Source: CG2-30-36-16 sp964372115 (lineage in GTDB: Bacteria; Bacteroidota; Ignavibacteria; Ignavibacteriales; Ignavibacteriaceae). Taken from it: a DNA stretch of 32,746 bases. The translations under genes were made by a program, and so were the position numbers. Location: NCBI GenBank assembly GCA_964372115.1, contig CAYJPN010000050.1:1-32746 (forward strand), written 5' to 3'. This document shows positions 1 through 8,009 of this stretch, in pieces. The notes beneath the pieces were generated by a model, which had not been told where the DNA came from, made no database searches, and saw only the letters and a program-made list of their open reading frames with translations. Each line of letters begins with the position of its first letter. The stretch's first letter is position 1.

Positions 1-9
1 AAAATAAAA

Positions 10-44
10 CTAAAAAGCATCAAAACTTGAAATTAGCTTTTTAG
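10..44. terminator. Possible hairpin in otherwise empty 1-296 region
   Basis: A perfect 9-bp inverted repeat (CTAAAAAGC at 10-18, GCTTTTTAG at 36-44) encloses a 17-nt loop. It could be a weak terminator for a gene left of the window. I see no supported gene, RNA or repeat in the rest of 1-296, which is very AT-rich. Confidence 0.25.
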
Positions 45-296
45 AGCGGACTCATAAATAAAAATGCAACACAAAAAGAACTGATTAATATCTTCATAAC
101 AACCCTAACCCACGCGATTAATAATTATTAAATGTTCTATGCAAAAGATAAATAATTGTGAAAAATAAAAAAGTACTATTATCATCTCTTTTTTACAGGC
201 GAATCCCTGTGATAAAAATTAAAATAAGTACTTATACTTTGTACGCCCAAACTTAATTGATTCAAATTTAATGTCCATAATTTGTATTTTACAACA

Positions 297-2375
297 TTAC
301 TTGAGAAGAACCATTTTTTTTACCTGAATAAAATTTCCCGCTACAATTCGATAAAAATAAAGACCGCTTGCTAACTCACTTCCGTTGAATAAAAGAGAGT
401 GATTTCCGGCGGACTGAAATCCATCGATTAAAGTTTTTACTTCATTCCCGAGTATATCATATACAGTAATACAAACCTTCTGATCTTTGGGCAAATAATA
501 TTCAATTTGTGTTGTTGGATTAAAAGGGTTTGGATAGTTTTGGTATAGATTAAATGAGTTTGTCAAAATATTATCATCGCACTTTAAACTGGTGATTTGG
601 TCTATGCTTCTTAAGACTCCTCCGTTTTCTGTTGCAGCATAAAAATATCCATCATTGTTTAAAATAAAATCTGTTATCCTAAAAGGATTTTTTGCATCTG
701 ATAAACGAACCCAGTTCTGACCTTCATCATCGCAAAGATAAAATCCTTCATCGGTTAAACAGTAGATTAAGCTATCCCCAACAATTTTTATAGCATTAAT
801 AGGATGATTGAAATTGGGATTTAATGGGAATAAAGTCTTTGCACTATCAATTGATTTGTATAACCCAACAAATGTTCCAAAATAAATTTCACCATTTGAC
901 TTTATATCAAGGCTTCTAAGCCAAACAGGGTAAGCAAATATATTATGAGCAGACCAGTTTTTCCCATCGTCAAGAGATACTATTACGCGATCTGTTTTGG
1001 GTACACAAATCATATTATTTTTACTAACTCCCCTACCACCATCACCCACTAAAAGGCCGCTAATACTCTCCCAGGAAGTACCATCGTCAGTACTTCTAAA
1101 TGAAATAAGTTGGTAACCCCATACGAGTAATGTTCCTTTATTAGTCATTGTCAAACCATGGCATTCAAATCCAAACTGATTTGGTACAGAATAAAACCAA
1201 TTGTTACCTCCATCCAAACTGCATTTCACTTTATTAGAATCAAGCATAAATAGTTTATTTGGATCACTTGAGCACATAAAATAACCCATAACCGGATTTT
1301 GTATAGTTCCGTAAATATTCCATGTGTTTCCATTGTCGGAGGAATGATAGATTGCTCTAAATGTTCGAACAAACAATTCTCCCGATTTGTTGCTAGTGAT
1401 ATCTTGAATGTAAGAATTATTGACTCCGATTTGTTTCCAACTATAGCCATTATCCTCAGTTTTAAACATTCCGCTGAAAGTTAAAGCTACAATTACTCTC
1501 CCGTTTGACAAATAAACAAAACCAGAAATACCATCATTGATGTTATTTATATTAAAAAATAGTGTGTCCCAAGTTAATCCTCCATTAGTAGAACGTTTCA
1601 ACAATTCATGTGAACTCTTTAAATATAACAGCGAATCATTTTCAACATCAATTAAATAGCCGCTAATACTATCAGCTATAAAATTCCAGTTATCTCCATT
1701 ATCTAATGAAGAAAATAATTGTGCGTATACCGTAGCAAAAAGTTTCCCCGATGGAGAGCTTTTAATTGAGACATTAAAAAAATGCGTCGGCAAACCATTA
1801 TTACAAGTCGTCCAGTTGATACCAGAGTTAGTAGATTTGAAAAACCCATATTGTTCTACCTGAACAATTAGGCTTCCTCTGCTTATTATTTCCAAATTAA
1901 ATATTTGTAGATGAGGAAGGTCGCCATTGATTTTATCCCAATTTTTTCCATAGTCCGCGGATTCATAAATATCGTATGCATCAATTAAATAAACTTTTTT
2001 ACTAATCGAATCGTATTTAATTTTATTAAAAGCACCATACGTATAATCAGGTTCCTTCTCCCAACTTTTCCCAAGGTCTGTTGATCGATAAAAGCCCTGC
2101 ATTGTACCGGCTAACAATGTATCGGTACCAACTAGCAGTACAGAAAGAGAGTAAGTTTGAGAATCAGGATAATCTGAAGTTTGTATCCAATTGGTTCCTT
2201 GATCAGTTGAATAAATGACATTTCTATCTGTCCCGGCTAATAAAACAGTGTTACACATTTTTAAATCCTTTACAACGCCACCCATGGGACCTTGTGTTTT
2301 TTCCCAAAATGACTGTGAATATGTGTAGCTTAACGATAATAGAATAGTAATAATTATAAGACCTAATTTACTCAT
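297..2375 (-). CDS. Secreted Asp-box (BNR/YCF48-like) repeat protein with T9SS type A sorting domain
   Basis: The protein has 692 residues. I chose the ATG at 2375 because AAAGGA lies 7 nt upstream and the following 20 residues form a clean Sec signal peptide ending before QSFWEK; a longer frame runs back to 2483 but adds only an unconvincing leader. The body holds about twelve Asp-box motifs of the S-x-D-x-G-x-x-W type (for example STDQGTNW, SADYGKNW, SSDNGNTW, SLDGGNNW), which build a beta-propeller. The last 80 residues are a T9SS type A sorting domain with NLYQNYPNPFNPTT, a GNEVKTL strand, the SGLYFYRI motif and a basic KKMVLLK end. The family is secreted or surface-anchored through the type IX system. 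The ligand is unknown: Asp-box propellers occur in sialidases and in photosystem assembly factors, but no catalytic residues are recognisable. A paralogue of similar design sits at 30154-32541. Confidence 0.9.
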   Translation of the reverse strand: MSKLGLIIITILLSLSYTYSQSFWEKTQGPMGGVVKDLKMCNTVLLAGTDRNVIYSTDQGTNWIQTSDYPDSQTYSLSVLLVGTDTLLAGTMQGFYRSTDLGKSWEKEPDYTYGAFNKIKYDSISKKVYLIDAYDIYESADYGKNWDKINGDLPHLQIFNLEIISRGSLIVQVEQYGFFKSTNSGINWTTCNNGLPTHFFNVSIKSSPSGKLFATVYAQLFSSLDNGDNWNFIADSISGYLIDVENDSLLYLKSSHELLKRSTNGGLTWDTLFFNINNINDGISGFVYLSNGRVIVALTFSGMFKTEDNGYSWKQIGVNNSYIQDITSNKSGELFVRTFRAIYHSSDNGNTWNIYGTIQNPVMGYFMCSSDPNKLFMLDSNKVKCSLDGGNNWFYSVPNQFGFECHGLTMTNKGTLLVWGYQLISFRSTDDGTSWESISGLLVGDGGRGVSKNNMICVPKTDRVIVSLDDGKNWSAHNIFAYPVWLRSLDIKSNGEIYFGTFVGLYKSIDSAKTLFPLNPNFNHPINAIKIVGDSLIYCLTDEGFYLCDDEGQNWVRLSDAKNPFRITDFILNNDGYFYAATENGGVLRSIDQITSLKCDDNILTNSFNLYQNYPNPFNPTTQIEYYLPKDQKVCITVYDILGNEVKTLIDGFQSAGNHSLLFNGSELASGLYFYRIVAGNFIQVKKMVLLK

Positions 2376-2549
2376 ATTTGTCCTTTCCCTGATAAAAATA
2401 AATATTAAATACTTAAGTGAATTTAGGCTTATCGATCCAAAACTGCAACAGTAATACAAAAAAAACGGACTAAATATTTTCAAGAATAAAATAACAATGT
2501 TTTCTATACTTGCCCGACTCTTAGTGCTCTATAAACTATTAAAATACTA

Positions 2550-3275
2550 TTACTTCAAATCTCCCTGCATCGGTCTTAATAATATTTCTTCGCTAACTAA
2601 ATTTCCTTTTTGTAAATACGCCCAAACAATTACATTTGCAATTTCTTCGGGTGTCATCATTCTTTCCGCATTTTCTTTTCTTACTTCACCCGGCCACATT
2701 GCTGTTACAGTAGCGCCCGGCACAATATCTATAACGCGAATATTATATTTCCTCACTTCTTCCCTTAATGAATCTGTATAACCTTTTAAACCAAGCTTTG
2801 ACGCCGCGTAAGCAGAGCTGTGAGTAAAAACTTTTTTTGTTACAACAGAAGAAATGTTAATGATTGTTCCGCCGCCGTTTTTAATCATCCCGTGTAATAC
2901 CGCTTTTATGCAGTAAATAGAACCCATTAAATTTGTGTGGATAATATCATCGATTTCATTGATTGAATTATCCTCAGCTTTTTTGAACGCCGTAATACCG
3001 GCATTGTTTATAAGACAGTTGATATAAAAACCATCGGCAGTAATTTTTTTATACGACTGTTCAACATTTGCAGCAGAAGCAACATTGCAGGGGAATATGT
3101 TCACTCCGAGTTTTTCATCGGCAAGTTCATTATTTAACCTTTCAAGTTCGGTAGTTCTTCTTGCAGATACAATTACATTGCTTCCTACGCGTGCAAATTC
3201 TTTTGCAGCCGCCTTCCCTATTCCCGAACTTGCGCCGGTAATCCAGATACCTGCTTTTTTATCTTTTTTTGTCAT
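2550..3275 (-). CDS. Short-chain dehydrogenase, probable sepiapterin reductase-type
   Basis: This 241-residue SDR has the Rossmann motif TGASSGIG near residue 14, the NNAG motif near 92 and the catalytic Ser plus Y-x-x-x-K (SAYAASK) near 150-157. Its start overlaps the end of the GTP cyclohydrolase gene by 4 nt (ATGA), so the two are translationally coupled. The C-terminal part (HSS-x-Y, PGA-x-x-x-x-MW, AYLQ and a closing EEILLRP-x-x-GD) is what I recall from Chlorobium sepiapterin reductase. With a PTPS-II and GTP cyclohydrolase I directly upstream, the likely job is NADPH-dependent reduction of 6-pyruvoyltetrahydropterin to a tetrahydrobiopterin-type cofactor in the cytoplasm. The SDR assignment is firm; the substrate is inferred from context and remembered similarity. 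Confidence 0.8.
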   Translation of the reverse strand: MTKKDKKAGIWITGASSGIGKAAAKEFARVGSNVIVSARRTTELERLNNELADEKLGVNIFPCNVASAANVEQSYKKITADGFYINCLINNAGITAFKKAEDNSINEIDDIIHTNLMGSIYCIKAVLHGMIKNGGGTIINISSVVTKKVFTHSSAYAASKLGLKGYTDSLREEVRKYNIRVIDIVPGATVTAMWPGEVRKENAERMMTPEEIANVIVWAYLQKGNLVSEEILLRPMQGDLK

Positions 3276-3838
3276 ATTATTTTGTGCGATATAAATGTTA
3301 AAAACTCCGATCTCGTTCGTGCATCCTCTTTAAAGATGCCGTGCATTGCGCTTGATGTTGCGGAACTGTTTTGTTTTTCAACCCCGCGCATCATCATACA
3401 CATATGAAATGCTTCCGACACAACGCCTACTCCCTGAGGTTCGAGGTACTCGTTTATTGTATCGGCTATCTGCTGGGTCATTCTTTCCTGCACCTGTAAA
3501 CGACGGGCAAATACTTCAACGATTCGAGGGATTTTACTTAACCCTATAACTTTTCCATTAGGAATATATGCCACATGAACTTTACCGAAAAAAGGAAGCA
3601 TATGATGTTCGCACATACTATAAAAATCTATATTTTTTACAACGACCATCTCATCATACTTTTCAGTAAAAACCGCGTTGTTAAGAACTTCTTCAATATT
3701 TTTATTGTACCCGGATGTTAAAAATTCATAGGCTTTAGCAACCCGTTTCGGTGTTGATAATAAGCCTTCCCTTTCGGGATCTTCACCTATTTCCGATAAT
3801 AAATCAGTAATAAGATTTTCTACTTTTTGCAAATCCAA
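3272..3838 (-). CDS. folE: GTP cyclohydrolase I (GCYH-IA)
   Basis: At 188 residues this is normal length for the enzyme that converts GTP to 7,8-dihydroneopterin triphosphate, the first step of folate and biopterin synthesis. The zinc ligands of the classical IA type are present: Cys and His in SMCEHHMLPF (about residues 75-85) and the second Cys in HMCMMMRGV (about 145-155). The start is a TTG at 3838. No ATG fits better, and a strong GAGGAG lies 8-9 nt upstream inside the last codons of the PTPS gene, so initiation is coupled to the upstream gene. The sepiapterin-reductase-like gene overlaps its 3' end by 4 nt. The neighbours suggest that this copy feeds a tetrahydrobiopterin-like pathway rather than, or in addition to, folate. 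Confidence 0.95.
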   Translation of the reverse strand: MDLQKVENLITDLLSEIGEDPEREGLLSTPKRVAKAYEFLTSGYNKNIEEVLNNAVFTEKYDEMVVVKNIDFYSMCEHHMLPFFGKVHVAYIPNGKVIGLSKIPRIVEVFARRLQVQERMTQQIADTINEYLEPQGVGVVSEAFHMCMMMRGVEKQNSSATSSAMHGIFKEDARTRSEFLTFISHKII

Positions 3839-3841
3839 TAT

Positions 3842-4249
3842 TTACTCTCCTCGATATTCAAAAAAATTATTTTCAGTTTCCGACAATCGTACGGAATATA
3901 ACTTGCCACCCGTAATTTTTGCTTCAAGTTCTTTCCAAATAGCAACAGTAATATTTTCACTCGATGGAATTAAACCCTGCATAAAATCTGTTTCAGTATT
4001 TAGGTTTTTGTGATCGACTTTTACAATTATATTTTCTTTAATAATTTTTTTAAGTTCGGTAAGGTTCACAACAAACCCGGTTTCCGGTTCGGGTACTCCG
4101 GCTACGGTTACTTCAAGAATATAATTGTGTCCGTGCCAGTTTGGATTGCTGCATTTTCCAAAAATTTTTTCATTCTGTTCATCAGTAAATTTAGGATTAA
4201 ATAACCTGTGTGCAGCGCAAAATGTTTCCCGCCTTGTAATATAAACCAT
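3842..4249 (-). CDS. 6-pyruvoyltetrahydropterin synthase (PTPS-II type)
   Basis: This 135-residue T-fold enzyme converts dihydroneopterin triphosphate to 6-pyruvoyltetrahydropterin. The zinc-binding histidines are seen in FCAAHRL and WHGHNY. The catalytic cysteine lies in GKCSNPNWHGH, that is C-x5-HGH, the spacing associated with biopterin-making PTPS-II, whereas queuosine QueD enzymes have C-x3-HGH. TGFVVNLTELK and VDHKNLN also match eukaryote-like PTPS. It lies 2 nt after the Bcp gene and 3 nt before folE, with AAAGG upstream of the ATG. I prefer PTPS-II over QueD because of the spacing and the adjacent SDR. No other queuosine gene is present in the window. Confidence 0.85.
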   Translation of the reverse strand: MVYITRRETFCAAHRLFNPKFTDEQNEKIFGKCSNPNWHGHNYILEVTVAGVPEPETGFVVNLTELKKIIKENIIVKVDHKNLNTETDFMQGLIPSSENITVAIWKELEAKITGGKLYSVRLSETENNFFEYRGE

Positions 4250-4251
4250 TG

Positions 4252-4710
4252 TTAGCCTTTCAAAGCTTCAAGCAATTCGTTATTATGATTTTTTACTTTT
4301 ACTTTCCTAAATATTTTTTTGATTTTCCCTGCCGGATCAATTAAAAAAGTAGAACGTTCAACGCCCATATATTTACGTCCGTACATACTTTTTTCTTTCC
4401 AAACTTCGTATTTCTCAAGCACTTCTTTTTTCTCATCGCTAAGCAGCATAAATGGCAGTTCATATTTGGCGGCAAATTTTTTATGCGATTCTACAGAGTC
4501 GGGACTTACACCAAGAATTACTGCATCAACACCTCCAAATTTTGGAAACTCATCTCTAAAGTTGCAAGCTTCTTGCGTACAGCCCGAAGTGTTGTCTTTC
4601 GGGTAAAAGTATAAAACAACATTTTGCCCTTTAAAGTCAGCAAGTTTTATAGTTTTACCATCCTGATTTTTTAATGAGAATGACGGCGCTTTTTTTCCAA
4701 CTTCAACCAT
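4252..4710 (-). CDS. bcp: Thioredoxin-dependent thiol peroxidase (Bcp/PrxQ)
   Basis: This is a 152-residue peroxiredoxin of the Bcp/PrxQ family, which reduces hydroperoxides using thioredoxin. The thioredoxin-fold motif YFYPKDNTSGCTQEAC contains the peroxidatic Cys in T-x-x-C and a resolving Cys five residues later, the atypical two-Cys arrangement. I chose the ATG at 4710 (MVEVGKK) because GGAGAAG lies upstream and family members start here; the frame extends upstream into the rhodanese gene without homology. It is followed 2 nt later by the PTPS gene, so it is probably cotranscribed with the pterin genes. Confidence 0.93.
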   Translation of the reverse strand: MVEVGKKAPSFSLKNQDGKTIKLADFKGQNVVLYFYPKDNTSGCTQEACNFRDEFPKFGGVDAVILGVSPDSVESHKKFAAKYELPFMLLSDEKKEVLEKYEVWKEKSMYGRKYMGVERSTFLIDPAGKIKKIFRKVKVKNHNNELLEALKG

Positions 4711-4726
4711 ATTTTCTTCTCCGTTT

Positions 4727-5044
4727 TTAATATAAGGGAATAGAGGGATCAACCTGCTGAGACCAGGCATCTATCCCTCCTTCAAGATTTATTACATTAT
4801 TATAACCGTTATCAATTAACAAAGAGCAAATACTCAAACTTCTAACACCATGATGACATATTATTAAAAGGTTTTCATTTTTTCCGAGTTTCTGCATATA
4901 CTGATAAAAATTACTCATTGGCATAAGTTCTGACCCGTTGATATTTGCTAACTCATATTCCCATGTTTCGCGAACATCAATAAAACGCCATTTACTATCT
5001 TTTAATAATTCTTTTGCTTGTACAGGTGTCACACTTTTTATCAT
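4727..5044 (-). CDS. Single-domain rhodanese-like sulfurtransferase
   Basis: This 105-residue protein is one rhodanese domain. It has the start motif FIDVRETWEYE and the active-site loop CHHGVRS, with a cysteine at the first loop position as needed for persulfide carriage. Its ATG overlaps the TAA of the upstream peroxiredoxin by one base (TAATG), which indicates translational coupling. Single-domain rhodaneses carry sulfane sulfur in the cytoplasm. Its place between two thiol peroxidases suggests a thiol or sulfur redox role, but the substrate cannot be deduced. Confidence 0.9.
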   Translation of the reverse strand: MIKSVTPVQAKELLKDSKWRFIDVRETWEYELANINGSELMPMSNFYQYMQKLGKNENLLIICHHGVRSLSICSLLIDNGYNNVINLEGGIDAWSQQVDPSIPLY

Positions 5045-5514
5045 TACTGCAAAGCTTTTTTTATCTCTTCATAGCTTGGCTGGTCACCCGGAGTAGGGCA
5101 ATATTCTGCATATTTTATTTTGCCTTCCGGGTCAATAACAAATGCCGCTCTTTTACAAACACCTTTGTAATCTAGCTTACCCGGTGCAAAAACTTCATAC
5201 ATTGCATCAAATTTTGGGGCAGCTTCTTTATTAAAATCGCTGAGTACCGGAAAGTTTAGATTGTTATGCTCTGCCCAAAGTTTTAATGTAAACGGGCTGT
5301 CGACTGAAACAGCGAGTACCTGAGCATCTAACTTTTCGTACTGTTTATAGCTGTCTCTCATTGTACACATTTCTTCGGTGCAAACGGAAGTGTTGGCAAA
5401 GGGGAAAAATAAAAGAACAACATTTTTCCCTTTAAAGCTGCTTAGGGTTACGTCTTCCACAAATTGATTTTTTAATGTAAAATCGGGTGCTGCATCGCCT
5501 TGTTTTAATGACAT
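5044..5514 (-). CDS. Peroxiredoxin (AhpC/TSA superfamily, AhpE/PrxQ-like)
   Basis: This 156-residue peroxiredoxin begins MSLKQGDAAPDFTLKN and has the peroxidatic site FFPFANTSVCTEEMC, with the Cys in T-x-x-C and a second Cys five residues on; a further Cys lies at KGVCKRAAF. It reduces peroxides in the cytoplasm. Sequence around the active site resembles the AhpE group, but the C-x4-C spacing is shared with PrxQ, so the subgroup is uncertain. AAGGA lies upstream of the ATG. It is the first gene of a six-gene minus-strand cluster that runs through the rhodanese, Bcp, PTPS, folE and the SDR with gaps of 16 nt or less. The 134 bp upstream separate it from the DUF72 gene and probably hold the promoter. 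Confidence 0.9.
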   Translation of the reverse strand: MSLKQGDAAPDFTLKNQFVEDVTLSSFKGKNVVLLFFPFANTSVCTEEMCTMRDSYKQYEKLDAQVLAVSVDSPFTLKLWAEHNNLNFPVLSDFNKEAAPKFDAMYEVFAPGKLDYKGVCKRAAFVIDPEGKIKYAEYCPTPGDQPSYEEIKKALQ

Positions 5515-5648
5515 ATCATTTTCCTTTTGTTTTTACTTTAATTGATTTTTGTTTGAATGAGTTCAAAATTACCCAAATTAGGATGCACATTCAAGCCATG
5601 AATATTTTGTGAATCTCACCTAACTAACAATTATTTTTGGTTAAAAGT

Positions 5649-6500
5649 TCAGATTAAATTATTTATTTTTTCTATTGTTATCGGCGCACAGCCCTCGTAA
5701 TGATTATTGACGTTCAGGTATATCGAAATATCATTATCGAGCATCCCCTTTATCATATCAGTTATTTTTCTGATTTCAGGGTCGCGGTTTATATAAATTT
5801 TATTACAATTTCTCCCGCTTAATTTTTCAATGCCGCTCCGAGCGGGCCCGTGAAGACGAATAATAGTAAAATTTTTTATGAACACTTTATATTTTTTATA
5901 GAGTTCAACAATTGGAGGCATAAAATAACCTTCAAGAAAAACGTGTGAAAGATTTAACGAGTTGAGCGTGGAGAAATAATCGTTTGACAAATAATTTGGG
6001 TTTCGCGTTTCGATAGCGAATGGCGGGGAATTCGGAGGCATTTCCGCGACAAATTTTTGAATGTAATTTTGAAAGAATTTTACAGAACTTATTTTTTCTT
6101 TATTCAGATATTCAAATTGAAATATTATGGAGGCTGCCTGTGGAACTATTAATTTAATTTGTTCAAGAAATTGTTCATAAAGAACAACCGACAAAAAATG
6201 CGGATTTCTCTTCAATGGCTCAGCTTTTTTCTTATTGTAATAGTGAGTAAGCGTAAGGGAGTTTGGCGCTTTTATCGTGAAACTAAATTGCAGCGGCACT
6301 GAATTTTTGTATCCCTCAACCACCTTTGGATCCGGAAGTACAATTTTATCAAACAACGACCAAAACCACTGATCGACTTCAACGGTTGAATATTTTTTGG
6401 AATATTCTTCGAGGTAGTTAATATTTGGGTTATCACTATAAACATGTCCCCGCCATGAATCATACTTCCAACTGCACGCGCCAATTTTTAATTCTGCCAT
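5649..6500 (-). CDS. DUF72 family TIM-barrel protein (YecE-like)
   Basis: The protein of 283 residues belongs to the DUF72 (YecE) family of TIM-barrel proteins, whose biochemical activity is not established. The N-terminal signature KIGACSWKYDSWRG corresponds to the family's GTSGWSY-x-x-W motif, and the EVDQWFW, FAIETRNPNYL and IRLHGP segments mark later barrel strands. I start it at the ATG at 6500 because the signature begins five residues later. The frame continues to an ATG at 6584, and neither start has a clear ribosome binding site. The ending YLNVNNHYEGCAP is also family-typical. It appears to be a single-gene unit. Confidence 0.85.
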   Translation of the reverse strand: MAELKIGACSWKYDSWRGHVYSDNPNINYLEEYSKKYSTVEVDQWFWSLFDKIVLPDPKVVEGYKNSVPLQFSFTIKAPNSLTLTHYYNKKKAEPLKRNPHFLSVVLYEQFLEQIKLIVPQAASIIFQFEYLNKEKISSVKFFQNYIQKFVAEMPPNSPPFAIETRNPNYLSNDYFSTLNSLNLSHVFLEGYFMPPIVELYKKYKVFIKNFTIIRLHGPARSGIEKLSGRNCNKIYINRDPEIRKITDMIKGMLDNDISIYLNVNNHYEGCAPITIEKINNLI

Positions 6501-6644
6501 ATTATTTATTTTTTTAGCGGAAGATAATAACTTTAATGAAAAGTATTGTAATTCGATTTGATGCAAATTTTCTTCTCTTATCATTACTTTTTAACACTAT
6601 TGGAATTTACACCACGATTTTTTTAAGATTATATACACATGGGC

Positions 6645-6674
6645 TTGACAGTGCACTACTCTAATCGCTATATT
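6645..6674 (+). promoter_or_regulatory. Promoter of tRNA-Leu
   Basis: TTGACA at 6645-6650 and TATATT at 6669-6674 are separated by 18 nt and lie about 50 nt before the tRNA. The downstream box TATATTTTG also resembles the Bacteroidetes -7 element TAnnTTTG. Confidence 0.5.
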
Positions 6675-6722
6675 TTGCATCCCGATTTTGAAATATATAA
6701 TAAGTCGTGTGGAAATGGATTT

Positions 6723-6808
6723 GCCGGAGTGGCGGAATTGGTAGACGCGCTGGACTCAAAATCCAGTATGGCTCAAACCATGTGCCGGTTCGAGTCCGGC
6801 CTTCGGTA
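6723..6808 (+). tRNA. tRNA-Leu (anticodon CAA)
   Basis: This 86-nt class II tRNA has the acceptor stem GCCGGAG/CTTCGGT with G-T wobble at its end, a D arm with GGTAGACGC, the anticodon stem CTGGA/TCCAG around the loop CTCAAAA (anticodon CAA), a long variable arm and the T loop GTTCGAGTC. CCA is not encoded (the sequence is ACA). It reads UUG codons. Confidence 0.95.
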
Positions 6809-6810
6809 CA

Positions 6811-6837
6811 AAAACCTGCTTTAAAGCAGGTTTTTTT
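6811..6837 (+). terminator. Rho-independent terminator of tRNA-Leu
   Basis: AAAACCTGCTT and AAGCAGGTTTT form a perfect hairpin followed by a run of seven T, starting 2 nt after the tRNA. Confidence 0.85.
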
Positions 6838-6914
6838 ATTTTAAAAACAATTTAGCTGCAAATGAAAAATTAATTATCTTTTCAATATCAATATTTATTT
6901 TTTAAACGTCTGAA

Positions 6915-7427
6915 ATGAAATTAAATTACCGGTCAATTATTACGATCATCGCTGTGTCCACTCTTATCGGTTTGTTTGTTAATTACCTGAGTCTGAGAGG
7001 AATTCCTTTTTTACGCGAGAGCAACCAGCCTCCCAACAGTGGTGTAATTGGTGGGCTTAACAATGCTGAAGCAGAACCGCAGCAAATTGGGCTTCCGCAA
7101 GCATATAAATTCTACAAAGAAAAAGTTGTGTTTTTTGATGCCCGTGAGGAAGAAGATTTTATAGCGGGACATATTGACGGAGCTATAAATATTTCCTACA
7201 TGCAATTCGATAAAATGAAGAGTAAACTTACTCCTATTCCCAAAGATGATATTGTTGTTACATACTGCGGTGGTGATGATTGCGATTTGAGTTTACTGCT
7301 TGCCAATGAGATGATGAAAATGGGTTATAAAAAAGTGTTTGTGTTTTTCAGCGGCTGGAAAAAATGGCTTACCTCAAATTACCCTATAGTGGTTAACGGC
7401 GAACTTTATAACGCGGAGACGGAATGA
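6915..7427 (+). CDS. Membrane-anchored rhodanese-like protein
   Basis: This 170-residue protein has one N-terminal hydrophobic segment (about residues 8-28) that anchors it in the inner membrane. It is followed by a short linker and a rhodanese domain (about 55-160) with FFDAREEEDFIAGHIDGAINI and the active-site region YCGGDDCDLS. The loop Cys is present and a second Cys lies four residues on, which is unusual and could form a disulfide. The stop overlaps the start of the next gene (ATGA), so it is coupled to a MauE/DoxX membrane protein. The pair likely works in periplasmic thiol or sulfur redox chemistry; this is inferred from the pairing. Confidence 0.88.
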   Translation: MKLNYRSIITIIAVSTLIGLFVNYLSLRGIPFLRESNQPPNSGVIGGLNNAEAEPQQIGLPQAYKFYKEKVVFFDAREEEDFIAGHIDGAINISYMQFDKMKSKLTPIPKDDIVVTYCGGDDCDLSLLLANEMMKMGYKKVFVFFSGWKKWLTSNYPIVVNGELYNAETE

Positions 7428-7864
7428 AAAAAATAATTTCAAATGAATATTTTCTATTCGCCTCAAGAACGTTTATAGCCGTCATTTTTATTTTTTCGGG
7501 AATCGAAAAAATTGGTGATCTTCAAAATTTTTCATATGCAATAACAAACTACAAGTTGCTGCCGGTATCGCTCGTAAATATTTTTGCAATTTCACTCCCC
7601 TGGCTCGAACTTACTGCCGGGTTACTTTTATTATTCGGAGTCTGCGTAAAAGAAAATTCCGCTATTATTAGTACGCTGCTTGTTATTTTTATTGTGGCTG
7701 TCGCAATCAGCATGATGCGCGGGTTAAACATCGACTGCGGCTGTTTCGGTACCGCAGGCGGGCAAAAAGTTGGACTGATAAAAATTGGAGAAAACATTTT
7801 ACTGCTAATATTATGTTTCCAATTAATGTTTTTTGGTAGTAAGAAATTTACAATAAAATCTTAA
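7424..7864 (+). CDS. MauE/DoxX family membrane protein
   Basis: This 146-residue protein has four predicted membrane helices. FSGIEKIGDLQNF near the N terminus and the GLNIDCGCFG motif near residues 101-110 are typical of the MauE (methylamine utilisation) branch of the DoxX superfamily. MauE relatives are implicated in disulfide formation in periplasmic partners, and the CGC cysteines are the obvious redox candidates. Its ATG overlaps the stop of the membrane-anchored rhodanese by 4 nt. No methylamine dehydrogenase gene is visible, so the mau name should not be transferred. Confidence 0.88.
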   Translation: MKKIISNEYFLFASRTFIAVIFIFSGIEKIGDLQNFSYAITNYKLLPVSLVNIFAISLPWLELTAGLLLLFGVCVKENSAIISTLLVIFIVAVAISMMRGLNIDCGCFGTAGGQKVGLIKIGENILLLILCFQLMFFGSKKFTIKS

Positions 7865-8009
7865 TCTTGTGATTTACTGATTGTTTATTAGTTATTTACT
7901 TCAAAAACTATGGTTAATATTAATAATGCCAAAACAAAACATCTCCTTTTTTTGTTCGCTATTTTTCTCTCTTTTCTTATACAATTTGTTATGGAAATTT
8001 TAAACTATA

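Noticed and set aside
2497..2781. 94-codon plus-strand frame opposite the SDR gene
   Set aside because: It lies antisense to the end of a well-supported SDR and has no independent evidence.
6639..6824. 61-codon plus-strand frame ending in SGLRYKNLL
   Set aside because: It overlaps the tRNA-Leu promoter and the whole tRNA; it is a shadow frame.
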